NCBI GenBank assembly: GCA_958296095.1
Contig: OY282434.1
Coordinates: forward strand, 496,001 to 560,000
DNA: 64,000 nt
Source of the DNA: an uncultured Oligoflexales bacterium
GTDB lineage: Bacteria; Bdellovibrionota_B; Oligoflexia; Oligoflexales; JAPPIL01
Direction of reading: 5' to 3'
Shown here: positions 8,985 to 18,789 of the stretch, piece after piece
Layout of the letters: each line of letters opens with the position of its first letter
Numbering within the stretch: position 1 is the stretch's first letter
Translations under genes and position numbers: made by a program
Notes under the pieces: model-generated
Told to the model about the DNA's origin: nothing
Database searches by the model: none
Seen by the model: the letters and a program-made list of their open reading frames with translations, nothing else

Positions 8985-9770
8985 TCTTGATAATTGCTGA
9001 TTGCTGCGCACGACTTTTTGTAACGCTCGCTTGCTAGCTCATCGCTACGCGATGCTTTTTGTCCCGCTCGCTTCCTAGCTCGCTGCTTGTGCTCAGACCT
9101 CTCGTTACTGCGTTCGGGCTTGCCATCAGGCCCCTCTCTGCTTGTTCTCAGATCTCTCGGCGGTTGCCCCCACCTCTTGCCTACCGAGAGCTCCATGAAG
9201 GGCGGGGCGAGGCCGTACGAAAACTCGACCATAAACATTGCCATATTGCGTTCAGTTTATTTTTTTGCACAAGGCATGTGCCATACCCACTCAGGTCGAG
9301 TTTCTCGGTAGGGCTGCGCCTCGCCAAGATAACGGAGGTACGGGCTAAGGTGGCTAGCTCCTTGCGCTACGCGACTTTTTGTAACGCTCGCTTGCTAGCT
9401 CATCGCTACGCGATGCTTTTTGTCCCGCTCGCTTCCTAGCTCGCTTCGCTCGCTACGCTGCTTTTTGTATCGCTCGCTTCCTAGCTCGCTTCGCTCGCTA
9501 CGCTGCTTTTTTTTAACGCTCGCTTTCTAGCTCGCTTCGCTCGCTACGCTGCTTTTTGTAACGCTCGCTTCCTAGCTCGCTGCTTGCGCTCAGGCCTCTT
9601 GCTATTGCGCTACGCGGCTCTTTGTAACGCTCGCTCCTCGTCATCAGACCTCTCGTTATTGCGTTCAGGCTTGTTATCAGGCCCCTCTGCCTGCCAAGAT
9701 AACGGAGGCTCGTGGGGGGCAATCTGTCACGTTAAAAAAAGTTTGCCTGCCGTGACAAAATGGTGTAGGC
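8985..9770. repeat. Repeat island C with tandem 45-bp alpha units
   Basis: Alpha fragments at 9003-9095, a beta element with both arms at 9181-9311, a gamma unit at 9320-9350, then a tandem alpha array at about 9370-9590 in which three full units run 9426-9470, 9471-9516 and 9517-9561 (45, 46 and 45 bp). On the minus strand a unit codes for the 15-residue series KQRSERSELGSERYK. Further degenerate alpha and gamma pieces continue to about 9710. No gene is credible here; 9720-9850 holds only an A/T-rich leader for the next gene. Confidence 0.8.
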
Positions 9771-9860
9771 ATGGCATCTGCCGCATCATCATAATATGAG
9801 GCGTGTTTCTAAATAAAAGTAATTGGTAAATTTAAAGGTAGCGTTAGCAGGGAGCGATCT

Positions 9861-12800
9861 TTGGGCGTGTTCGGGCTGATTTTAAATAAAAGCAAGAAAA
9901 CCGCGCACTTATTGGTACTGCTAGGTCTGCTGGCAACGCCCGCGACGGGGGAAGACGAACGACCTGCTTCGTCCCTGACCGAGGCTATGGCTAGCGGCGA
10001 TGCGCTCAGGATCGAATCACACCAAGCCTTGCGTAGCCTGAAGTATCCGCACACCATCAACACCGCAGTGGTGTCTCCTGACCCGGAACTGCTGGACAGC
10101 ATGACCGATCGTCTGCTGCGCTGGAAAGCTGACCTCGAAGCGGTCTTAGGCGGAGTTTCTGCCTCAGGCAGTGCGGCCCTTGACGAGGAGCGCAAGGCTT
10201 ACCTGATTAATCTCTACTTCGGCTTGCTAGCGAATCTAATCCAGATGCAGCATAGCGTCACTCAGCATAGCGTCACTCAGCGTAGCGATTGGCGCACTGC
10301 GAGCGAGCGGTTTACCTTGACCGTGCCGCTTGAGCTCACCTGGTCGAGTAGCCAAACCCTAGCACGCCTGTTCGCCCAGCAGGTGCAAGTTGAGCGGTCG
10401 CTAGACGAGGGGCAGGCACGCTTGCGGCTGAAAAATGCCTTCGTCGATGGCTTGCAGATCGCCGCGCTAGCGTTGTATGCCAACCGCACCAATCATCTTG
10501 CTGCAGTCAAGTATCTCACCTATGCCACGCTCTACAAACAGCTGGTGCAGAACGAACACTATCGCGGCACTCGCACCGAACAGTTGCCTGACTTGCCGTC
10601 GACGGCGGACGCTGGTTATGATCTCGGCTTGCGCGACAGTATTATCGCTGACCAACGCCGCACTCATGCCGACCGCTTCTTGTACGCGGCACTGCTGCAA
10701 GCCTTGCCAAGCTTGCGTGTGCCTGAGGGGGGGCTGCAACAGCCACTCATTGCCAACTGGCATCTCTATGAGCAACTGCAAGCGGCTCACCCCGATATGA
10801 CCGTGTTCACGACGCAATTGCTAGCACAGCAGATGCACACTCTGCTGGATGACAAGCAGCGCGAGGCAATAGCGATCAACGATAGCGAAGATATGCACCG
10901 CTTCATGCTGTTGGCGGAGCAACTCTATCTACCCCTGGTGCTAGAAAAGGAACTGCGCCGTGTTACCTTGCCTCTCGATGGCAGTGATGACGCGGGGCGT
11001 GTCTTGCACCAGCTGTTGGTGCGATCCCGTTTCAGCGCCTTGTTGAATGCGTTAGCGCCACTGCGCCTCAGGCGAGACAAGGTCAAGCCACTGCTGGCTA
11101 GCTTGCAGGCGCGACAAACGACCCTGATGGCGATGAGCAGCACGCAGGAGGTCACCCGCTGGTTTGAGGCGGCCCATAAACTCGTGCCAGAGCTGCAACA
11201 GCAGGCGCGCCTGGCGTTGACACGCGAACTGCTCTATGCGGCCTGGAAGGTCGATACTGCCGAACATGATGGCCGCGAGCCGCTTAATATGCAAGTCCTG
11301 CGCCGCTCGCTGTTGCGCAGCCTCTATATCACTGACTTCAGCGGTGAATTTCAGCAATCGCTTGCCGCCGTGTTACAGGCAAGAGGCTATTCGCAAAGCC
11401 GCACGGTGTTTTTCAACGAGCTGGCGCGCCATCTGCAACGTCTTAGCCCCGCGCACCCCCCCAGCGCCCAGGGTTTGCGCCTTACCAGCCAAGATGACAT
11501 CGTGCGCACCTATATCAATCCCGCCCTCGCGGCCGCACGCACACTAGAGCATGATGCGGCGCACGCGGTGCAGCGCAAGACCGTGCTGCATCACATTACG
11601 CAGATCAAGGCACTGCTCCAGCACGGTCACTGGTTTGGCTACTTTACTGTCAAGGCTGACACGCTGCCGAGCCTCGACGACTTGCCGTTGAGCGAGCGAC
11701 AACGGGACGACTACTGGCGTGAGCTGCGCTTCGCCCATTTCGATCGCTTCCCGTTTCTGCTGCTGCCAGTGCTCGCCAGTAAAGACAAGCAACTGCCGAT
11801 GACGGGGAGCAGTGCTGAAGCCTACGTTGAGAAAAAACAGCCGTTGTATAAAATTTTCGCGGCTAAGTTGCAGGAGCGTGATTTGCGCAGCATCGAGGAC
11901 GACACCATCGCCAACTTCTGGCCGCTGGTAGCAGAAGCACTGGACAACCAGCGCCGTCGCATTATCGTGGCCTTACAAAAAATCGACACCGCGGATTCGG
12001 TGCAAGACATCAAGCATCTCGCCGCTAATTCGCCAGCAATTGCGACTGGCATGAAAGAATTCGCCATGCTCTATCCTCAGCACGAAGAATTTGCGCACCG
12101 CTACCATCAGCCCTCAAAGTTACAGCACAGTTGGGAACGCATTGACTTTACCTATATCGGTAATTTTTTCACGGTCATTATCGGCTGGCACCTCGGCGGT
12201 TGGTTATTGCGCAAGTCAGTGCCGACCAGCTATCTGCTGCGCTATCTCAACCCTACCTTCGCGGCAATTATGCCCTATACCAATGCGTTGATGATGGCAT
12301 TTTGGTATGTAATTTTGGTCGATTACTTTGGCATCAAGATTTGGCAAACTTTTGTCAGCAAGCCGCGCAAACTTGGTGAATTGCAGCAATACTACTATCT
12401 CGGCAATCAACACGACCAGTTTGTCAACCACACCTACCTCGATTATCTCAACATGGAGAAGACTTCCCACATCCTCAACTATGGCTTTGAGGCGGCCATG
12501 CTGGGTCTTTTTGTTGGCTGGGGTGCCTACCAGCACCTATTGCCACACCTGCTACCCAATATAAAAAATGCACGCTTGCAACGCCTGTTCTCGCGGGTTG
12601 GGTTTAGAAGTGAGAGTGGCAAACCGCTCAGCGAGGCGGAAGTCTTTGAACGCCGTGGCGAAATTTTTAACCGTGAAGAAATCAATCGGCGGGTTGCCGC
12701 AGAGATCGCTAGGGTAGACGCAGCACAGCAAGCGGGGCGAATTTCTAAAGGCTATGCTCGACAGGAAAAGCATCAGATAGAGCTGGCCCGCGACAAGATT

Positions 12801-13886
12801 TTCGTCTCGATGGCCAAGAAAGAACGTGCCATCCGCGTGGCTGAGATTGAACATACCCATGATTTTCGCGCCCTGGGCCTGGCACAGCCTGCCTTTCGTA
12901 GTGAAGAAGTCCACAAGGCCTACCAAGACTTGCTGTTCTCTTTAAGCGGCAAAAAGGATTTGTTGTCCAGCTTCGCCTTGCGTGATGCCAACACTGCGTT
13001 ACATAACATTCAAATGTCGTTAGTGCGCCGCCTTAAGTTTCAGCTCATTCGTTCCCGTGCCGATATGCAGGCTAAAATTCGTGAGTTGAGCACTGAGCAC
13101 AGCCGCGCGCTGGAACTGTTCAACATCGCCCCCAATCGCAGCACGACCTTCAGTCAGCGTCAACTGAAGAAAATAGAAGCAGAAATCAATCGGCGCTTTC
13201 CCAAGGCACAACAAGTCGACACCAACCACAGCTATCGTGAATTTAAAAATGCCCACGACGCCATCATCAGGGCGAAGCAAGATCTAGATGACTTTCGCAT
13301 CGCTAATGGCTGGCATAGCGCCATGTTTGAAGCGATTATCGACAGTCGTCTTGGCAGTGCAGGGCTGAATTCAGAAGCAGATCTGGCCGGGCTAAGAAGG
13401 ATGTTAGAACTGCTCGACATTAAACTAACTGATGTAAGAGCAAGTACCGCTGAAGTTAAGGAAAACAGGATCATCCTTGATCTAAAACCAGACTGGAAGG
13501 AGCTGGTAGAGGCGCGGTTCACCAAGTTAGGTGGGGATAAAAAGCAAGAGCTAAAAACGGCAAGAGATGCATTAGTGAACGACAAAAACAAGTCTGCCAT
13601 ACAAGAACTGCTGAAGCGAGCGCATTACGAAAACTTCTATCGTGTGCTCAAACTCGAGCCTAAACTAGCCGAGACCTATAGCGAGAAGGACATCCAAAAA
13701 GCCTATCGCGTGGTGGCAATACGCACTCACCCTGACAAACACCAAGGTAAGCCTAAAGAGGAATACGAAGCCATAGAGGCCGAATTCAAAGCCGCTACTA
13801 AGGCGTACGAGTTATTGACAAAATCCCCGACCAGACGCAGTATCGATGCCTATCTGCGTCAGTATCTGCACGGAGAAGGATCATGA
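9861..13886 (+). CDS. Giant membrane protein with C-terminal J domain
   Basis: A 1341-residue protein. The TTG at 9861 has AGGGAG six bases upstream; a GTG two codons later is an alternative. Layout: signal peptide (about 12-31, KKTAHLLVLLGLLATPATG), then about 730 mostly helical residues that should lie outside the cytoplasm, three hydrophobic segments at about 765-785, 808-830 and 868-888, a charged helical region, and a J domain at about 1257-1341 with the essential HPD at 1290-1292 (AIRTHPDKH). With a cleaved signal and three helices the J domain would face the cytoplasm. J domains stimulate ATP hydrolysis by Hsp70; an Hsp70 paralogue is two genes downstream. The stop overlaps the next start (ATGA). 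A 15-bp tandem duplication codes QHSVTQHSVTQ near residue 133. The large N-terminal region matches nothing I recognise. Confidence 0.8.
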   Translation: MGVFGLILNKSKKTAHLLVLLGLLATPATGEDERPASSLTEAMASGDALRIESHQALRSLKYPHTINTAVVSPDPELLDSMTDRLLRWKADLEAVLGGVSASGSAALDEERKAYLINLYFGLLANLIQMQHSVTQHSVTQRSDWRTASERFTLTVPLELTWSSSQTLARLFAQQVQVERSLDEGQARLRLKNAFVDGLQIAALALYANRTNHLAAVKYLTYATLYKQLVQNEHYRGTRTEQLPDLPSTADAGYDLGLRDSIIADQRRTHADRFLYAALLQALPSLRVPEGGLQQPLIANWHLYEQLQAAHPDMTVFTTQLLAQQMHTLLDDKQREAIAINDSEDMHRFMLLAEQLYLPLVLEKELRRVTLPLDGSDDAGRVLHQLLVRSRFSALLNALAPLRLRRDKVKPLLASLQARQTTLMAMSSTQEVTRWFEAAHKLVPELQQQARLALTRELLYAAWKVDTAEHDGREPLNMQVLRRSLLRSLYITDFSGEFQQSLAAVLQARGYSQSRTVFFNELARHLQRLSPAHPPSAQGLRLTSQDDIVRTYINPALAAARTLEHDAAHAVQRKTVLHHITQIKALLQHGHWFGYFTVKADTLPSLDDLPLSERQRDDYWRELRFAHFDRFPFLLLPVLASKDKQLPMTGSSAEAYVEKKQPLYKIFAAKLQERDLRSIEDDTIANFWPLVAEALDNQRRRIIVALQKIDTADSVQDIKHLAANSPAIATGMKEFAMLYPQHEEFAHRYHQPSKLQHSWERIDFTYIGNFFTVIIGWHLGGWLLRKSVPTSYLLRYLNPTFAAIMPYTNALMMAFWYVILVDYFGIKIWQTFVSKPRKLGELQQYYYLGNQHDQFVNHTYLDYLNMEKTSHILNYGFEAAMLGLFVGWGAYQHLLPHLLPNIKNARLQRLFSRVGFRSESGKPLSEAEVFERRGEIFNREEINRRVAAEIARVDAAQQAGRISKGYARQEKHQIELARDKIFVSMAKKERAIRVAEIEHTHDFRALGLAQPAFRSEEVHKAYQDLLFSLSGKKDLLSSFALRDANTALHNIQMSLVRRLKFQLIRSRADMQAKIRELSTEHSRALELFNIAPNRSTTFSQRQLKKIEAEINRRFPKAQQVDTNHSYREFKNAHDAIIRAKQDLDDFRIANGWHSAMFEAIIDSRLGSAGLNSEADLAGLRRMLELLDIKLTDVRASTAEVKENRIILDLKPDWKELVEARFTKLGGDKKQELKTARDALVNDKNKSAIQELLKRAHYENFYRVLKLEPKLAETYSEKDIQKAYRVVAIRTHPDKHQGKPKEEYEAIEAEFKAATKAYELLTKSPTRRSIDAYLRQYLHGEGS

Positions 13887-16546
13887 GCAGGCTTTTCCTC
13901 AGCGTGTTGCTGTCGTTGATCACCGCCAGTGTCGTGGCGCAAGACACTATCGTGCATCACCGCGATGCGACGCAAAACAAAGCCTTGATCACTGCCTATG
14001 TCAGTGCCTTCGCCGCCAACGATGAGACGCAGACCTTTTGGTTGCAGCGACAGATTATCACACGCCTGTTCGAGGGCTACGATAGAGAGGCTTACACTGC
14101 CACGCTGCACTACTTGCACAGCCTTGAGCATATTCATCCCGACGCGGTGCTGGCTTTGAGTGACAGCTTGCAAGCTTATTGGGATAGCAACTACCTCCAG
14201 AGTTATCTCGTCGGCAGCGCCGCTGAATATGGCAAACTGAAATTCCTCGCCACCCTTGGTCTGATTGGTGGTGGACTGGGCTTGATAAAAAATCCGCTGG
14301 CCTCATTTGCCGCGTTGCAGAGTTTGAATTTTTTGTTGCCGCTCGCGGGAGGGGTGGGAACTTACTATGTGGTTGAATTTTTTCGCCAGCCACTGCCCGA
14401 TGTGCCGCCTGAACCGCAGCAGGTATTAAGCTTTGCCAGCGGGGCGCGCTACTTTTCTTACGCCCAAAAGCGCAACGACTATCTCTATCGCCTGTTCAGT
14501 GTAGGTATTGGACTGGGGTCGGGGGAATTTATTTTCAAGGCACTCAGCAATGATTTCAAACTGCGGCGCGGTGGGGAGGCAAGCAAAGGCGCGGACGCAG
14601 CATCTAACCCTAGGGGGGTTGTTCACTACGACGCAAAGAAGGCAAAGGAGGCTACCGAGGAGGCGCTGCGCAAGCAGACACGGCGTAAGGGGGGATCGCT
14701 GTTCAGGCCACAGGCCAGTGTTTCTTATTTTGCTCGTGCCGCGGGGGCAATATTAGGCATCTATCTGCTGCAAAAAGGCACGTATCACGTGGTGCGGGCG
14801 GTGGAACTGCGCCGAACTGAGCGCCAGCTGTTGGCGGCGCAAGAAAATTTTAACGCGGCACGGCACAACGGTGACCAGCAGGCCCTGATCGACACCGCGA
14901 AAAAACTAGTCACGACGACGCTGCAGTTGGTGACGCTCTACGAATTGCCCCAGCTGCATGCCATGGTTGAATTTGAGCAGAAGTTTTCGCAGCAGGCAAG
15001 CCAACTGAGCCAAGCCACCGACGTGGAACTGCGCAAGAGTTTGCAGGATCTGACCTCGAAGCTAGCTAAGTCTTTGCAAGCCAAATTGACGCGGGCATTA
15101 GCACAAAAAAACTACCACTACGATCGTGTGCCATTGCTGCATGCCTTGGCGCGCTCGAGTTATGCACAGCTCAGTCGTGACAACAGGGATAGTCGGGTCG
15201 CGGAGCTGCTGCAAGAATTTGAGCAGGAACATGCTGAAGCAGTGCTGCTCAATGCCATGTCCGATGACACCGCTGAGTTGGATAAAAAATTTACCGCCTG
15301 GGTGGAGTCGTCGCGCCGCGATCGCTATGCAGTGGCACAGCAGAGCTTAGCGGCAGGCAAACTGCAACGCAACATCGAGCTGTTGTTTCAGGTGGCGGCG
15401 TTGTTCAAGGCTAGTGCTGCCACCGATGATTTTGCTTTTTTGCAACACTTTCATCAGCAGTTGTTGGCGAAATTTCAAAACATGCTGCTGATGTATCGCA
15501 ATTTTGACGCGATCATCGACCACCAGGCCGTGTGGCAGATAAAATTTTCTGCCACCGAGCTGGGTGCAGCGCTCGATCTTTATCTCGACTACCATCAGGC
15601 TGACAGCCGCGTCACCGCGGCACCGCGGCAACAGGGGCATAAGGTGCTGACTTCAACACGTGGCTTTGCGCGTTTTCTGGCAGAATACATCGCCGCCCTA
15701 CCGACCAAATCTTACCACCAGCTACTGCTACGTATGCTAGATATCTATCGTCAGCAGCCCCAGCATCGTGCGGCACTGACAATCTTGCTGCAGGATATCG
15801 AGGAAGAGGCTGACTTGCACGACAGTTATTATGACTCGATCTGGCTGTCAACGTTGGAGGGCAGTTTTATCGGGGCGGGGCTGTTAATGGTGGCGCGCAT
15901 GGCTGCCAAGCTGGCACATGTGCTAGGTGCTGAAGTCAGCAAGCCGCATTTTCGCTGGATTGCCAAGCTGTTGGGCACGGGTGGAACGGTGATCAATCCT
16001 GAAAAGATCGCGACCAGACAGCACTGGAGCCAACTCGGCAAAGTCGCGGTGGTGGGTGCCGTGGCCGGCTATGTTTACTATTTTGCCCGCAAACTGCGCA
16101 CGCACAAGTTGTCGCCACAAGCCACACTGTTCGAGCTGCAGAAAGCAATTACCCTTGAACTCGCCTACAGTTCTTGTGTGCTGGCACAGGAAGTGCAAGC
16201 CCGCGTCAAAGAGCGCGCAGTGCTAGAGACCTATAGTGCCGAGCAGATGCAGCAGGAGCGCACCTCCCTCTCAGCTCTGGCGGCGCGCTTGCAGGCACTC
16301 GCGGTGCAGATCAATCACCTCAACGAGAGCAGTCCGAGTTTGCGCGGCAACCATCACGTGCCCTTGCCACCTGCTTATCTGGACAACGCGGTGGAGCAGT
16401 GCCAACCCACAGTGATGGCGGAACAGCAGACGGTGGTCAGCATTGCCCCGTTGGCACAGGATCTCGACAACACGGCAAGACAGCTGCGGGACTGGCAGCG
16501 AGCCTTGGATGCGGTTGAATATCGTCGTCTGTCATCAGACAGTTGA
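13883..16546 (+). CDS. Large membrane protein, partner of the J-domain protein
   Basis: An 887-residue protein translationally coupled to the J-domain gene by a 4-base overlap. It starts with a clear signal peptide (MSRLFLSVLLSLITASVVAQ). Hydrophobic segments are visible at about 115-135, 137-172, 204-222, 281-303, 655-680 and 713-732, separated by long helical, glutamine- and leucine-rich stretches (for example 306-640). A basic, G/K-rich loop near 225-275 (DAKKAKEATEEALRKQTRRK) is likely cytoplasmic. No known domain is recognised. Its coupling and similar style (signal peptide, long helical ectodomain, clustered membrane helices) suggest that it forms a complex with the J-domain protein. 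Function unknown. Confidence 0.75.
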   Translation: MSRLFLSVLLSLITASVVAQDTIVHHRDATQNKALITAYVSAFAANDETQTFWLQRQIITRLFEGYDREAYTATLHYLHSLEHIHPDAVLALSDSLQAYWDSNYLQSYLVGSAAEYGKLKFLATLGLIGGGLGLIKNPLASFAALQSLNFLLPLAGGVGTYYVVEFFRQPLPDVPPEPQQVLSFASGARYFSYAQKRNDYLYRLFSVGIGLGSGEFIFKALSNDFKLRRGGEASKGADAASNPRGVVHYDAKKAKEATEEALRKQTRRKGGSLFRPQASVSYFARAAGAILGIYLLQKGTYHVVRAVELRRTERQLLAAQENFNAARHNGDQQALIDTAKKLVTTTLQLVTLYELPQLHAMVEFEQKFSQQASQLSQATDVELRKSLQDLTSKLAKSLQAKLTRALAQKNYHYDRVPLLHALARSSYAQLSRDNRDSRVAELLQEFEQEHAEAVLLNAMSDDTAELDKKFTAWVESSRRDRYAVAQQSLAAGKLQRNIELLFQVAALFKASAATDDFAFLQHFHQQLLAKFQNMLLMYRNFDAIIDHQAVWQIKFSATELGAALDLYLDYHQADSRVTAAPRQQGHKVLTSTRGFARFLAEYIAALPTKSYHQLLLRMLDIYRQQPQHRAALTILLQDIEEEADLHDSYYDSIWLSTLEGSFIGAGLLMVARMAAKLAHVLGAEVSKPHFRWIAKLLGTGGTVINPEKIATRQHWSQLGKVAVVGAVAGYVYYFARKLRTHKLSPQATLFELQKAITLELAYSSCVLAQEVQARVKERAVLETYSAEQMQQERTSLSALAARLQALAVQINHLNESSPSLRGNHHVPLPPAYLDNAVEQCQPTVMAEQQTVVSIAPLAQDLDNTARQLRDWQRALDAVEYRRLSSDS

Positions 16547-16617
16547 AAGGCCTGGTTGATGATTGCAATAGTATTTGTAATATCAGGCATCAACATCAAG
16601 AAAATAATTGTTGACCG

Positions 16618-16629
16618 CACATATATGTG
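16618..16629. promoter_or_regulatory. Perfect 12-bp palindrome upstream of the Hsp70 gene
   Basis: CACATATATGTG lies about 72 bp before the Hsp70 start, in a 154-bp A/T-rich gap. It could be an operator for a dimeric regulator; no matching site was noticed elsewhere in the window. Confidence 0.3.
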
Positions 16630-16700
16630 GTGATAGCTATCCCGATTGGTAATGGATATGTAAGCATAATTATGAAATTTATTTTACAGGAGAGTTGGCA

Positions 16701-18698
16701 ATGAGAGTTTTGACGATGGCATTGGTCTTGGCCCTGTGGCAGGGCGATGCGGCGCGTGCTAGTGGCCAGGCGGCGAGTTTGGCGCGGCGGCAGTTAGTTA
16801 AGCGACTTGATAGCTTCCTGCTCAAGCAGGCATTGGCAGGCATGAACGTGGGCGGCAGTAGAGTCATCCTTGGCATCGACTTGGGGACGACCAATTCGGC
16901 TGCGGCGATCTTAGACGGTAACGTCCCGCGCATAATTCCTAACCATGAAGGGGATAACATCACGCCGAGTGTCGTTGATTTTAGCGAAGGCGGTGGAGTC
17001 GGCGAGGCTGCTTTGAAGGCACTGGAATTTTTCCCAGCACATGTGATTAACTCCATCAAGCGCCTCATGGGGCTTACCTATGCGGAGGCGAAAGAGAAAG
17101 GTCTCGTCGATAACCTGGCCTATACAGTCGTCAGTGGCGATAAGGGTATGGCCGAGATTGAAATTGAGGGTAAGCGGTATAAGCCGCAGGTAGTCGCCGC
17201 CCGGATATTGAAAAAACTCAAAGATGATGCGGAGCGCAGCCTCGGCAGGGAGATAACAGAAGCTGTGGTCACGGTACCCGCGCGTTTTGACGACCGCCAA
17301 AAAAAAGCCACTGCGGAGGCGGTGGCAATTGCGGGCTTGGATTTGGTGCGGCTGGTGGCTGAGCCGACCGCGGCTTTCCTCGCTCATGTTGGGCAGGTCG
17401 AGGGTGGGGAGATGAAAGTCCTCGTCTACGATCTTGGTGGTGGCACGTTTGACGTTTCCATTCTTGACTTTGCTCAGCTGGACGAAAACAACTCAATGAG
17501 TGAGGTAGTTACTACTGAGGGCAATCCCCTACTAGGTGGCGATGACTTTGACAATAGGATCGTCAATTATCTGCTCGAGCGTATAAAAACTAAAGATGGT
17601 GTTGATCTCAGTGGTGATCGGGAGGCCTTGGCAGAACTGAAAACCGAAGCCATTGATGCCAAGGAAGCTCTTTCAGGGAGCGAGAGCGCCACGATTAGGC
17701 TCAGAAAACTGGGCGCCCAGTCTCTTACTGTCAGCGAAACCCTTACCCGCGCGCGCTTTGAGGGGTTGATCAGCGATCTCGTTGCGCAAACGATTGCGAT
17801 GACTGAGAAAGCGTTGGGTAACGATAATCTGACGGTAGATGATATTGATCGGGTGCTGATGGTCGGTGGCTCAACTCGTGTCGCAGCAGTCAGCAAAGCG
17901 GTGGAAGATCTGTTCGGGGCCGAGAAGGTAAGCCGTGCAGACAACCCCGATGAGGTGGTTGCACTCGGTGCCGCGGTGCAGGCAGCTGTGGTGGGCGGCA
18001 ACGTTAGTGGTGTGACGCTCATCGACAGAACTTCGCTGGATCTTGGCATTGAAGTGAAGGGCGGTCTCTTTGCGGAGATAATTCCGAAGGACGAGGCAAT
18101 TCCCACGACAAAAAGTGAAACTTTTACCACTGACAGCGATAATCAGTCTGCGGTGACAATTTCCATCTATGAGGGCGAAGCAAAAACACCGGCAGGCAAG
18201 CCAAACTTGGTGCAATACAGCCACAGGATCGGTGAATTTACGCTGGACGGTATTCCCCCCGCCCCGCGTGGTGTGCCACAGATAAAGGTAGAGTTTTCGG
18301 TAGATGCCAGTAAGATGGTCAAAGTTACCGCCCATAATACAGGCACGAACAAGAAGAAGGATCTTGAGATAGCTATCGATGCGATGAGTGATGAAAACAT
18401 TAAAGAGATGCAGGCGATGATGGAGGCGAATGCGGGCGATATTGAGGCAAAATCTAATCTCGCCGAAGCCAAGAACAGGCTCGATGGTCTTTTGGTGCAG
18501 GCAGAGACGCTGCTGCGCATCAACGGCGACGAGCTGTCAACAGAATCCAAGACCAGTCTAGGTGTGGCTATTGAGGCCGCCAAAAAGAATCTCAATAGTG
18601 ACGACATCGAGGCCGTTGAGAATTCCATCAAGGGCTTCCAGACAGAAATCTATGCGGTGAACACCGAGCTCTACGGCGAAGCTGATCCTGGCAGCTAA
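16701..18698 (+). CDS. Hsp70 (DnaK) paralogue with apparent signal peptide
   Basis: A 665-residue Hsp70. The ATG at 16701 has CAGGAGAG seven bases upstream, much better than the internal ATG at 16842. From 16701 the protein begins [20 protein letters not shown], which reads as a short signal peptide with an A-x-A cleavage site, followed by about 35 polar residues before the ATPase domain. The ATPase domain is intact: [11 protein letters not shown] (56-66), VNSIKRLMG with the catalytic lysine, [20 protein letters not shown] (244-253) and [10 protein letters not shown]. The linker and substrate domain start at [17 protein letters not shown], less hydrophobic than the usual DVLLLDVTPLSLGIE, so allostery may differ. 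The helical lid is short but present. Either the chaperone is exported or tethered, or the N-terminus is an unusual cytoplasmic extension. This is not the housekeeping dnaK: no grpE or dnaJ neighbour. Confidence 0.85.
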   Translation: MRVLTMALVLALWQGDAARASGQAASLARRQLVKRLDSFLLKQALAGMNVGGSRVILGIDLGTTNSAAAILDGNVPRIIPNHEGDNITPSVVDFSEGGGVGEAALKALEFFPAHVINSIKRLMGLTYAEAKEKGLVDNLAYTVVSGDKGMAEIEIEGKRYKPQVVAARILKKLKDDAERSLGREITEAVVTVPARFDDRQKKATAEAVAIAGLDLVRLVAEPTAAFLAHVGQVEGGEMKVLVYDLGGGTFDVSILDFAQLDENNSMSEVVTTEGNPLLGGDDFDNRIVNYLLERIKTKDGVDLSGDREALAELKTEAIDAKEALSGSESATIRLRKLGAQSLTVSETLTRARFEGLISDLVAQTIAMTEKALGNDNLTVDDIDRVLMVGGSTRVAAVSKAVEDLFGAEKVSRADNPDEVVALGAAVQAAVVGGNVSGVTLIDRTSLDLGIEVKGGLFAEIIPKDEAIPTTKSETFTTDSDNQSAVTISIYEGEAKTPAGKPNLVQYSHRIGEFTLDGIPPAPRGVPQIKVEFSVDASKMVKVTAHNTGTNKKKDLEIAIDAMSDENIKEMQAMMEANAGDIEAKSNLAEAKNRLDGLLVQAETLLRINGDELSTESKTSLGVAIEAAKKNLNSDDIEAVENSIKGFQTEIYAVNTELYGEADPGS

Positions 18699-18720
18699 GT
18701 CTTTTTGCCCATTGCCGTCG

Positions 18721-18756
18721 AAACCGCTTGACCATTTGCTGATAGTCAGGCGGTTT
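18721..18756. terminator. Bidirectional hairpin terminator
   Basis: AAACCGCTTGAC (18721-18732) pairs with GTCAGGCGGTTT (18745-18756), 11 of 12 positions, loop of 12. It ends in a short T-run on both strands and sits between the converging Hsp70 and barrel genes. Confidence 0.7.
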
Positions 18757-18789
18757 TGCGCGTCTAGTTTTTGCCCTTAGCTAGTTGAC

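Noticed and set aside
16542-16580. Sigma-32 promoter before the Hsp70 gene (GTTGAAA seen)
   Set aside because: No CCCCAT-like -10 at a proper distance.
17567-18631. Minus-strand frames of 154-187 codons opposite the Hsp70 gene
   Set aside because: Shadows of a strongly conserved gene; serine/leucine-rich composition is typical of antisense readings.
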